A DNA stretch of 64,000 nucleotides, from contig CM043798.1 of the NCBI GenBank assembly GCA_023974075.1, positions 18,714,941-18,778,940 of the forward strand. The letters are read 5' to 3'. The stretch is from Chaenocephalus aceratus (taxonomy: Eukaryota > Chordata > Actinopteri > Perciformes > Channichthyidae). The notes under the pieces are model-generated. The model did not search any database. It was not told the DNA's origin and was given only the letters and a program-made list of their open reading frames with translations. Positions 45,485-54,842 of the stretch are shown here, one piece after another; position 1 is the stretch's first letter, and each line of letters starts with the position of its first letter. Made by a program: the position numbers and the translations under genes.

Positions 45485-45965
45485 GCACACTTCATTATCT
45501 ACTTTTCAGCTTTTTTAAAAAGAAAAGTGTATCTTTCGGTAACTTTCTCAGAGAATTTAAGCATAAATCTGTCAAATGTTCAAAACAGCCTTGTTTCACT
45601 GAAATACCCTCAAAATGACAAACTGCCATTAAGAGTCAGATTCTTAACCAAATCTACTGACACAAAGTCCTTCATTATCTACTTTTCAGCTTTTAATACA
45701 AAAGTGTATCTTTCGGTAACCTTCTTGAGAGAATTAAGCATAGATCTGTCAAAGATTCTTAACGAAATCTACTGACACAAAGTCTACTTCATTATCTACT
45801 TTTCAGTTTTTATACACAAAGTGTATCTTTCAGTAACTTTACCAGAGAATTTAAGCATAAATCTGTCAAATGTTCAAAACAGCCTTGTTTCACTGAAATA
45901 CCCTCAAAATGACAAACTGCCATTAAGAGTCAGAATCCAAGCGAAATCTCCTCAAACAGAGTACT
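45485..45965. repeat. Central ~180-bp degenerate tandem repeats
   Basis: Three units start near 45487, 45668 and 45787 with CTTCATTATCTACTTTTCAG and continue AAGTGTATCTTTCGGTAAC, AATCTGTCAAATGTTC and AAACTGCCATTAAGAGTCAG. The middle unit is shortened. The family matches the arrays inside both arms. Confidence 0.75.
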
Positions 45966-45984
45966 TTCTACAGATGAAGCCTCC

Positions 45985-46054
45985 CACTCAACGCAATATG
46001 TCCCACCCACTCAGCAAATCATATAAAACTAAGGATGACCGTTAAAAACTAGCC
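45985..46054 (+). promoter_or_regulatory. Leader/promoter module 4 (centre)
   Basis: CCACTCAACGCAATATGTCC, CTCAGCAAATCATATAAAAC (the best TATA box of the set), AAGGATGACCGTT, and a start in AGCCATGG. Confidence 0.6.
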
Positions 46055-46417
46055 ATGGATCTGAGAAAAACCAAGTCTGACGTAGCCTGCCCTTATTATC
46101 ACCAGGATAATGGATACGGGCTTAATGACTGGATGTTACAAAGTAGGGGAGAGGATGTCCCAGAAGAAGAGCTTTCTTTAAAAGATGGTATTATAGATAA
46201 CCTTTATAGAAACAGTATATCTCATACCACTCGCCAAGATCGCAAACGACAATTAGCAGAAAAGAATAGAAAAAGTAAAGAAAAACGAAGAAAAAGCAAC
46301 ATGAAAAGGAGAAGAAAAATAAAAAGTAAACGCAGAATGCGAATCAGTCAAAATATTCACGTGTATGCTGTTTTCAACACACAGATGCATTACATCTACA
46401 AACAGAGCATACAATGA
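46055..46417 (+). CDS. Virus-like gene 6: basic protein, 120 aa (centre)
   Basis: Starts MDLRKTKSDVACPYYHQD like gene 3, with an acidic GEDVPEEEL stretch near residue 37. A strongly basic domain follows (about 60-98, e.g. RQDRKRQLAEKNRKSKEKRR) of the kind found in nuclear or nucleic-acid-binding proteins. The C-terminal 25 residues come from antisense reading of right-arm gene 5, so the end of the protein may be an artefact of the inversion junction. Confidence 0.5.
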   Translation: MDLRKTKSDVACPYYHQDNGYGLNDWMLQSRGEDVPEEELSLKDGIIDNLYRNSISHTTRQDRKRQLAEKNRKSKEKRRKSNMKRRRKIKSKRRMRISQNIHVYAVFNTQMHYIYKQSIQ

Positions 46418-46723
46418 GAGCACATGATACACTTTTGATGTTTGTTTCATTTCTGAGATAATGTTACAGAATGTTTCGGAAAATGAAGATTCCAGGACCA
46501 CTTTAAATGTTTCGTTTACAACCGTTTCCCAATGACCCTGAATAGTACTGCTAGAACGAACGATATCCAAAATGTCTTCCAGTTTACAAACTTCGGCCAT
46601 TCTTTTTACACAGGGGTCACTACTCGTTCTGTTTTCAATCGTTCCCATCACCACATTTATTAAACGGGTAATGACTACATTATGATCAATATATACAGAG
46701 CGTTTTGCAAAGTAGTTTCCCAT
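46253..46723 (-). pseudogene. Virus-like gene 5, right copy with altered C-terminus
   Basis: Identical to the left copy for about 125 residues, then the reading frame crosses the palindrome boundary (46344-46348). It ends in an unrelated Phe/Ser-rich tail read antisense to the basic domain of gene 6. The conserved C-terminal 28 residues are missing. Confidence 0.6.
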
Positions 46724-46806
46724 TTTTATTTTACTTAAAGAAAAAAAGTCACTGCATTGAACAAGTCCCTGGCTTCTTCTCCATCCGACTGCTGTTTGTT
46801 AGTCTT

Positions 46807-47295
46807 CTACTTCTCCATCCAACTCTGTATGGATATTTCAAGTCTCTCCTTGAGGCATCTGCATTTTACAAGCTTGTGCAGAAAAGCTTCCGAAGCGCGT
46901 CCTATCCTCAGTTTATCCTCGCAAATGCCTTTTTCCATAAGACTCTGGTCAATCACTGCAACGAAGTCGGCGAGCCAAAGTCTTTTCATTAACGCTTTGT
47001 AATTGTTTCTGAAGAAGAAATCGGGCATGTCATTCCGACAATCGTGTTGCCTCTGGTCGGGGTTACTGCGTCGGCATTCTTTGCAGATTTCTTTTCTGTA
47101 TCGATACATCACCATCTCCAGAATATAAAACAACTCCGCTTTCACTGTGTCCCTAAACTGAGACTTCTTGACCCGAGGAGTAGCATCAGCAGCAGTAGTA
47201 CTGCAAGATTCGGGTTTCCCACATGGTGGTGTTGCTGGTGGACTCTGTTCCTGACTGCAACTCGCGGGGGGAGTCTTGGCTTTTCTCTGCTCCAT
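46807..47295 (-). pseudogene. Virus-like gene 4, right copy (premature stop)
   Basis: Matches the left copy for 162 residues, then an AAG codon is TAG, removing the Lys-rich tail of 24 residues. The Cys/His site is unchanged. The remaining downstream sequence is still present. Confidence 0.7.
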
Positions 47296-47395
47296 GGCTA
47301 GTTTACAACGATCGTCTTAGCGAGGTCCTTCGTTTTAGATGATTTGCTGAGTGGAGGGTGGGGCTCATTGCATTGAATGGGGAGTCAATTATAGA
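47296..47395 (-). promoter_or_regulatory. Leader/promoter module 3 (right)
   Basis: Mirror of 44197-44293, essentially unchanged, including the TCATCTAAAAC box. Confidence 0.55.
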
Positions 47396-47629
47396 ATTGA
47401 GAGTTTTTAGAAAAAAAGTTCTTTAAGCGTTGTAGCTTTTTCATCTCATCTCCAGCAATAGGTGACATTTAAGAATAAGTAATAGTTTGTCATGATTTTA
47501 CGGAAAAAAGTATAGTTTATCAGAAATATGGAAAAGTCATTGTGTACAAAATAGTATGTTGAAAATCAAAAAAGAAAACTCAATTCAATACAATTTAATG
47601 AATATTTTACCCTGTTCTAAAGTTTTGCA

Positions 47630-48310
47630 CCCTTAAAGAAAAACCCCTTCCTTACCAAGTACTTCATATTATACCCTTTGTTAAGTGTTGCGTACATCAG
47701 GGTGTATCTCAAAGTATCTTGGTAACATAAAATAACTAAAATATGTAAGTTTATCAGAAAAAAAAACCCCATTGTTTAACTGAACAAGTGTTGCATACAC
47801 CAAAGTGTGTCTAAAAGTATCTTAGTAACACAAGAAAAGAGAAAAAAAGCCTTGATGTCAACAAAAATGTATTTTTCCACTGAAATAGCGTTAAAATAAA
47901 AAAAAGTGCCTTTAAAGAAAATGTATTCAGACAAAGTATTTTATTTTCAAAAAAAAAAAAAAAAAAGTTTACGGTTTTGCATATATAAAAAGTGTATCTT
48001 ACAGTTCCTTTGTGAGAGAATTACACACAAATCTGCCAAGTGTCAGGGAAAATTGTTAAAATCACAAACTTACCTTTTAGAGAAACAGTCTTTAAGAAAA
48101 AATCTAATCAGACTGTACTTCATTTTCTAGTTTTAAGGTTTTGCATCCCTCAAAGTGTGTCTAAAAGTATCTTGGCAAGAGAAAAAAAGCCAAAATCTGC
48201 CTTTAAAAGAATCCGAATTCCTTATAAAGTACTTCATATTCAACCAGTTTCAGTTTTTAGACACCAAACTGTATCTAAAAGTATCTTGGTAACACAAGAA
48301 AAAGAGTAAG
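47630..48310. repeat. Degenerate repeat array, right arm
   Basis: Mirror of 43280-43960. Confidence 0.7.
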
Positions 48311-48329
48311 TGTAATTTCTTCGGTAATG

Positions 48330-48527
48330 TTACAGAATGTTTCTGAAAAATGAAGATTCCAGGACCACTTTAAATGTTTCGTTTACAATACTATTACATA
48401 TAGAGGAGAGCTCTTCTTCGGGAACATCCTCTCCCCTACTTTGTACCATCCAGTCATTAAGCCCATATCCATTATCCTGGTGATAATAAGGGTAGGCTAC
48501 ATCAGACTTGGTTTTTCTCAGATCCAT
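48330..48527 (-). pseudogene. Virus-like gene 3, right copy
   Basis: Same 65-residue chimeric ORF as 43060-43257. Confidence 0.6.
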
Positions 48528-48618
48528 GGCTAGTTTTCAACGGTCGTCTTGGTGGGGTCCTTCGTTTTAGATGATTTGCTGAGTGGGGTGGGACTTATTG
48601 CGTTGAGTGGGGGGAGTC
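48528..48618 (-). promoter_or_regulatory. Leader/promoter module 2 (right)
   Basis: Mirror of 42969-43059. Confidence 0.55.
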
Positions 48619-49194
48619 AGTGTAGAATTGAGAGTTTTTAGAAAAAAGTTCTTTAAGCGTTGTAGCTTTTTCATCTCATCTCCAGCAATAGGTCATCATT
48701 TAAGAACAAGTAATAGTTTTGTCAAGATTCTACAGAAAAAGTCAAAAAAGTATAGTACGTCAGAAATATGTAAAAGTCATATAGTATGTTGAAAAATCAA
48801 AAAAAAGAAAACTCAATTCAATACAAATTAATGAAAAAAAAAAAAAAAGGGTACAAGTATATTGTGTTGAAAATATCGCCAAAAGTCGTAATATTGTATA
48901 ATGTATTAGTTGCATGTTGTATTTTTGCTAGCAATCACTATGTAGTTTTTTCCAAAAAAAAAAAGCGAGAAAGACAAAAACAAAATACGTTGAAAAGGGG
49001 ATGAGTATGTCTGTCTCTCGGGGGGTTGGTGTGTTAAGAGTCACAGTCTTAAAGAAAATCTGCTCAGAAAAAGTACTTAATTTTGCTCATACAGACTATT
49101 TAAAAAAACCCGCCAGCCTTTAGGCTCGCGGACATTTGTTTTATACGCGTAGGACAAATGTTTAAATAAATCTACAGTTTTTCTTACAATGCAT

Positions 49195-49200
49195 TTTATT
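49195..49200 (-). terminator. Poly(A) signal after gene 2 (right)
   Basis: TTTATT on the plus strand, the mirror of the left-arm AATAAA. Confidence 0.6.
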
Positions 49201-49317
49201 GATATGTCACACCCTTGTATAGAAAAACATGTTACAAAAGAAGTAAAATATAAAAACAGATCAAAAATAAAAACATACTTTAACGAAAAAGTATCAAAAA
49301 TAAAATAAAAACTCTTC

Positions 49318-49962
49318 CTAATGTTGCCAGAAGGCCCAAGCTGCTCTTGTAATCTTCATTTGGGTCTCGTCGTTCTCTACCAGCTGTTCGTATAGTTTCT
49401 CGATTTTAGCCTCAAAGAGTCTGGTGTTTCTGAGGTTGTGCAGAATCGCCTCGGTAGCTCCATAGACTCTCCTCTCTGACACATGAAGGTGGTTCTGGTG
49501 CAGAGCGTCCCGAATGGCTGGAATGAAACGAACGGTCCACAGTCTCTTTACCACTTCATCATAGTGTAGATCCAAATAGTATTCATCGGTAGGGAATAAA
49601 CACTCGTGTTGCCTCTGACTGGGGTGATCGACTTGACATCCGTTACATGTTTCCTTTCTGTAAAGGTACACGACTCTATCCAACAGATGAACTACAACCG
49701 CTTTTACCGTGTTCAGGAATGCAGATGTCCTAATACGTTCTGCAGCATCACCCTCGGGAACACAAGTAGAGCATGGCATATCAACGCCTACTGTTGTTGA
49801 TTCCTCTGGAGACTCTGGTGGAGGTTGAGGCATATCCAGCCACCCCGTGATATCAATGTCAGCCATAGCGCTGTCCAGATCTGGTGTCCAAAATGTTGGT
49901 GAGGATGGCGGTCCTGTAGGCGTTTGATCCAGGCTGCAGATTGTGGTTTTTCTCGGATCCAT
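49318..49962 (-). CDS. Virus-like gene 2: Cys/His protein, 214 aa (right)
   Basis: Protein identical to the left copy (41624-42268), with the full C106/C109/H113/H119/C121 set. Perfect protein identity after a duplication that carries other differences points to recent origin, gene conversion or selection. Confidence 0.7.
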   Translation of the reverse strand: MDPRKTTICSLDQTPTGPPSSPTFWTPDLDSAMADIDITGWLDMPQPPPESPEESTTVGVDMPCSTCVPEGDAAERIRTSAFLNTVKAVVVHLLDRVVYLYRKETCNGCQVDHPSQRQHECLFPTDEYYLDLHYDEVVKRLWTVRFIPAIRDALHQNHLHVSERRVYGATEAILHNLRNTRLFEAKIEKLYEQLVENDETQMKITRAAWAFWQH

Positions 49963-50035
49963 GGTTGTTGCTCTCTAAAAATGTCCTCGCGAGGTCCTTA
50001 CTTTTTAAATGATCTGCTGAGGTGGGTGGGACTTG
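49963..50035 (-). promoter_or_regulatory. Leader/promoter module 1 (right)
   Basis: Mirror of 41551-41623. Confidence 0.55.
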
Positions 50036-50839
50036 TTATGTTGACTGGGGGGCGGAGTCCTCTGCAAACGTGAGGGTCTTTTTCACCAGTATAATGTCCA
50101 TCGATGTCTGACTCTGTTTAAAAAGTTCTTTAAGCTTTGTAGCTTTTCCATCAATCATTTCCAGCCATGCAGTCAGAGGCACCCTCAAGGACGTTTGAAA
50201 TACCCCGCAGGTAGAATTAAAATACTCCAAAACAAAATAATCAGAGGAGTCCTTACCCAAAGTCACCAAACGGCTTGAGCGGTAATACCAACGCCCAGAG
50301 GGTCCGCTTTTAGTTTCCCAGACGGTGCTTGTCAGGACTCTTCTCCCTTCTGGCTGTGTGGGAATATCTCCTTCTTTTTCCTCCACACTGAGGGGTAAGG
50401 ATGCAAGCTCTTCTTTAATCTCGCATGTTGTTTGTGTTTCTTTGCTTTTCTTTGCAAATATCTTGTACACCGGTGGTTCCACTATGGTTTCTTGATGCAC
50501 TACTTCTTCCGATACAATGGTTGCGTGTAGATCTTGGGAAGACACCAGAGTTAACACAGCCCAATCTGTTGAGGTCAGTGTCGCTTTAACACTACGAGGT
50601 CCATACGTTTCTCCATTCTTCAGATTGTAGAAATGCAGTTCATTAGCCATATAGTTGAATATATAACCCCAAACATCGCCATTTTTTAGAGTCCATTCTT
50701 CGTGAAGTTCTTCGGCTGTAGGCGTCTGAACCCGGCATACAAACTTCATTCGTTTCTTGATTGGAGCACCCAACGGATGGTTGTAAGTTGTCACCGGTGT
50801 CTCGCTGATTAAATTCATATCAAGACGTCTTTTGGCCAT
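50036..50839 (-). CDS. Virus-like gene 1: two-domain, possibly PC4-like protein, 267 aa (right)
   Basis: Protein identical to the left copy (40747-41550), including both modules and the basic N-terminus. The upstream TATA-like box, microsatellite and ETS array are also preserved in mirror image. Confidence 0.7.
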   Translation of the reverse strand: MAKRRLDMNLISETPVTTYNHPLGAPIKKRMKFVCRVQTPTAEELHEEWTLKNGDVWGYIFNYMANELHFYNLKNGETYGPRSVKATLTSTDWAVLTLVSSQDLHATIVSEEVVHQETIVEPPVYKIFAKKSKETQTTCEIKEELASLPLSVEEKEGDIPTQPEGRRVLTSTVWETKSGPSGRWYYRSSRLVTLGKDSSDYFVLEYFNSTCGVFQTSLRVPLTAWLEMIDGKATKLKELFKQSQTSMDIILVKKTLTFAEDSAPQST

Positions 50840-50918
50840 TTTCTCTCGACTTGAAAAATATTTAAGAGTGACGCTGGCTTTTTATTTAGACAGAGGGAGA
50901 GGGGGTGAGGGGCGGGGA

Positions 50919-50951
<33 letters not shown>

Positions 50952-51218
50952 CCCCCTCCTCCACCATATGTTTTCTCCCCTCCTGTCCTGTTCGCAAAAA
51001 CAGAGAGGTTTAAATATATATATTTTTAGATGCTTTACTTTTGATTAATTTCATATTATTTGCAAGTTACATTCACTACTATATACAGGATTAACCACAC
51101 AGGAAGTGGTTAGGAGGCGGGACATTATCCTATGTATATTAATTGATTGAAAACAACGGCATTTAATTTTTCTCATTTTTTAAATTTTTATTTTATTTTT
51201 ATTTTATTTAGTAAACCG

Positions 51219-51392
51219 GAAGCGGTGGCGGGACATCCGCCGGAAGTGGGGGCGGGACATCCGGTCGAACGAGACGGGACTTCCGGTATAATGAGACGGG
51301 ACTTCCGGTTTTCAAAATAAAAATAAAAAGGCGGGACTTCCGGTCAAAAAAGGCGGGACTTCCGGCCAAAAAGGGGCGGGGCGACCTGTCAC
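51219..51392 (-). promoter_or_regulatory. ETS/GABP plus GC-box array (right arm)
   Basis: Mirror of 40185-40358 with GGCGGGACTTCCGG and GACGGGACTTCCGG units and the same 22-bp spacings. Confidence 0.65.
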
Positions 51393-52474
51393 TTTTTCTG
51401 CATACTAATGAGATTGACATGGCATTGGTAACACTACTCAGGACCTATGATCCAGGACCACAGCCACGACTCAAGATCCAGGGCTCTCGATCCAGGACAC
51501 AGGACCGCAGGATCATCCATGACTCCGGATCCCGGCGTATATAGACACCAAAAAGAAAGAAATTTGGGGAAGCTGGGTTAATCGGAACATGAGAGTACAC
51601 AGGTATCGACAGAGAGAAGGAAGAAGTAAGATGTCCCCCAACAAACTAAGCCTATATCAGCAAAACTAGGGGCTGAATCTAATCAGCCCCAACTATAAGC
51701 TTTATCAAAAAGGAAGGTCTTAAGCGCACTCTTAAAAACGGATAGGGTGTCTGCCGCCCGAACACAAACTGGAAGCTGATTCCACAAATGTGGAGCTTGA
51801 TAAGAAAAGGCTATCATGTATACTATCATGTTTAATCATGTTTAATGCCGTTTGCTAAGGCTTGATAAATCGCTCATAGACACAGGAACTCTGGAACTCT
51901 AAGAACACCATATATTTGGTAGATTTGGCAGCTGATTTTACACAACACGTTTGTTTTATTTAATTTAAGTGTTGGATAGAGTTAGTAGTAGTAGTAGTAG
52001 TAGTGCGAGGGTTGAGACCAAGCGGCAAACTCTGGGGAACAGCCGGGAAGCCAATACGGAAGTGCCACACACTGCAGTTCATATATTGGCCGATAGGCGA
52101 TGGCTGTAGAAAGGAGCAATTTCCATAGGCCCCCATGTTAAAATGCCCAACTTTACAGCAGAAAAAAACATGTTTCTATCCCTGGCTCCATACATTTTTA
52201 TTATCGATATAGTTAGATTCCACCTTCATGATTATGGATCTGTGAGTGAATTGTTTTCTAACACGACCCTTTTATTTATATTAGGTCTTAAAGTTTTTGC
52301 ATTAATTAGGGCGTGGTCACGTTGATGGACATGTACATGCCTCACTGTCAGCTAACAGCAACTTGTCCACTCTGCTAGGCTACAACCATAGAGGCTACAA
52401 CGTTAGTTAGTCATAGTACTGTACTTGACCCTTTAGCTTTAGCCGTGTTCGTGGTGATATACCAGACAATTAAG

Positions 52475-53457
52475 ATGTCGTGCTGTGCGCTTGAATGTAC
52501 TAACAGAACTTCCAAGAAGTCTACTCAGCTTTTTTCGGTGAGTAAAATGATAATATTATGCATGTTAACCCCGTTAGCAGGTGTTTGTGTGCTTGTTAGC
52601 TTAGCTTGTTATGTAGCTTATTAGCCAGCTAAGGACGTAACCCTTTATACATTGTGTATATATATATATATATATATACAGTTTAGTTTATGATTCAGCC
52701 TTGGGTAAGACTTTTATAGTCTATGGCTATGACGCCCATAATGCTAAATGGGAGCAAATGTTAAAAGGGGACCCAATTATCCCAGTGGTGGCCGCCGGAG
52801 TCCGCCGCCGAAGCTAACCGGAGCCGTAGCTAGCCCTTTGCGGCTCCGTTAGCTTCGGCCAGCGGCGGAGCCCGGCGTTATAACTGGAGATCAAGGAATG
52901 TAGCGAAACGCGGAATTGGTTCGCCTGCAGCCCGCTATAATATTAGCTAAAGAAATGATGTTGAACAAGGCTTATTAAGCTGAACATCGCCACAATTGTT
53001 CTACTATGTATCGGTACTTATTTTATTTTATTAACGTGTGAATGACAAGCATTAAGAATAACAACACATAGCTATTTATCTTGCATATTGTCTCGTTTGA
53101 TTATGAATGTAACGTTTATATAGTGGAACTACACTGTTTTATCAAAACCAAAGTGCCACGCAGTAACTTGGTAGGCCCATGCATGTATTTCAGCAGGAAA
53201 TGTGCAACCCAGATTACATTTACCAACACAGACTATATAGAAATATTTGTAAAAGTTGTTCATGCGTTATTAAGTGAACATGGCATTAACCCTCCTGTTG
53301 TCTTTGGGTCGGTTTTCATGTATTTTTGAATAAAGGTTTCCTTTAGGTGATGGACCAGTGGGTGCTGAACATCCGGAGGAATAAATGGACCCCCAACGTT
53401 TCTTCTCGCCTGTGCAGTGAACACTTTGAGAGTCATCCCTTCAGCACGGACTCATGG
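52475..53457 (+). pseudogene. THAP gene exons 1 and 2
   Basis: Exon 1 (52475-52537) encodes MSCCALECTNRTSKKSTQLFS and ends at GTGAGT in phase 0. Exon 2 (53347-53457, after CTTTAG) encodes WVLNIRRNKW and RLCSEHFESHPF, then ends at a GTACAG donor in phase 0. The C-x3-C pair plus C-x2-H complete the THAP zinc ligands. No AVPTIF exon follows on this strand. The fitting third exon (363 bp, phase 0) is on the minus strand at 37352-37714. Confidence 0.72.
52793..52877. repeat. GC-rich hairpin in THAP intron 1
   Basis: CGCCGGAGTCCGCCGCCGAA with GCTAACCGGAGCCG pairs with CGGCTCCGTTAGC and TTCGGCCAGCGGCGGAGCCCGGCG around a 14-nt loop, a stem of about 35 bp with few mismatches. Confidence 0.7.
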
Positions 53458-54086
53458 GTACAGATCCTTTTTAAAAAATAATAATAACTTGGTTCCATTT
53501 GTGAGTGTAAATTGTTGTTACTAATTAAATACATGTTATACATCATACAATGCTAAATAAGTGGTATGGCACAGCTTGCACATCAGTGATGAGTAATGTT
53601 CTTTTGATTAAAGGCCAAATTAAGATTTTGCCAGTTAAGTATAGAAACATAGAAATCGAATTTTTTTGCAAACCATCACATTTCTCTTCAATTTATGCAA
53701 AGACTCTTTATCATAGATAGAGAATTGCCATTTCCCCCCCACATACTCTATGTTAAAAACAGATGAATTATATTACCTTTTTTAACATTATTTTAATAGC
53801 AACATTCATTCATCTGTTGTCATCTTATAACTTATTTATCTTAACAGCTATCACTGTAAAAAAAAAAAGAGATTTAATTTCATTTTACTATACAATATTT
53901 ATCTTTACATTCTGTTCTTGCATATGTCTTATTATATTTACGTGTGTATAGATTTCTGCCTGCACTAATTTATTATTCTTAATTTAATTTTGAATTTATT
54001 TTATTGTTTTATGTCTTATATAACTATGTTGCATTGTTGGAGGAGCTCGGGACAGATGATTTTCATTGCCATTCCCACACTGTAGC

Positions 54087-54340
54087 CCAGTGGTTCTCAA
54101 ACTTTTTCTGTCATTCCCCACTTTGAACAGGTGGGCCTTTTCAAGCCCCACCTGTTCCTCATCGCTCCAATAAAATGGTAGGCCAAGCTTAAAATTGTCA
54201 AATGTATCGTTCTATAACAGGGGTCTCCAACTTTTTTTAGGATGAGGGTTACTTTAAAAAAATAAAACAAGTCGTGAGCTACTTTTACTCCTCTTTTTTG
54301 TTTTTTTGCAGTGTATATATTTAGCACATTTTAACATTAT
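54087..54340. repeat. Two hAT-like ends (right arm)
   Basis: CAGTGGTTCTCAAACTTTTT at 54087 and CAGGGGTCTCCAACTTTTTT at about 54219, both typical hAT-type termini. Mirror of 39645-39890. Confidence 0.55.
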
Positions 54341-54548
54341 TATATGCTACCTTTAACCTTTGAGTGCTGTTTGGGTCTGTGGGACCCGTTTTCAGTGTTT
54401 ACTAAAATAAAATGTATGCAATTTAATTATTTTAACCTGCTTTATTTGGTGATGGACGTCACATCCTCGAGGGTCCGGGGGCATGCACCCCCAGGAAGAT
54501 TTTTTTTAAATGTTGAAGTTGAATGCATCAATCTGGTGCACTTTGAGC

Positions 54549-54842
54549 TAGGGCTGCTCAATTAAATCGTATTTTAATCGCAATTACGATTTTGGCTTGC
54601 AACGATTATGAAAACAACATAATCGAAATAAAACGATTTTATTTATTTTTTAAATAGGTTTTTCAGTTGAATTATACTTAAAGTTCAGGGTAATCAACTG
54701 TTAAAAACATACTTTTCAAATTATTTTCTTCAATAAATTGATGTTTTTCAAAGTAAATGGTTAATCGTTTTTAATAATCGTGATATCAATTATTGACCCA
54801 AATAATCGAGATTATGATTTTTGCCATAATCGAGCAGCCCTA
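54549..54842. mobile_element. hAT MITE, right-arm copy
   Basis: Mirror of 39140-39432 with the same duplication (CTTTGAGC at 54541-54548 and 54843-54850). It was present before the inverted duplication. Confidence 0.9.

Larger units (their letters stand above)
45246..46343. other. Palindrome spacer (single copy)
   Basis: About 1.1 kb not mirrored. It contains the end of left gene 5, an AATAAA (45353), a three-unit degenerate repeat array and most of gene 6 with its promoter module. Confidence 0.85.
51438..54086. repeat. Right-arm-specific insert
   Basis: It has no counterpart in the left arm, where a 0.25-kb unrelated repeat occupies the position. It holds dispersed fish-type repeats (51440-51830 and 52100-52150), THAP exons 1-2, a GC-rich hairpin, a TA microsatellite (about 52655-52678) and a TTAACCCTCCTGTTG motif (53287) typical of piggyBac-like ends. 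Confidence 0.8.

Noticed and set aside
43280..45965. CRISPR-like array
   Set aside because: Repeats are long, degenerate and unevenly spaced in a eukaryotic genome, with no spacers or cas genes.
45334..46045. ORFs across the central repeat array
   Set aside because: They repeat the same residues because the DNA is tandemly repeated; no start context.
53287..53320. piggyBac-like element (TTAACCCTCCTGTTG)
   Set aside because: Only one end is visible, so no element can be delimited.
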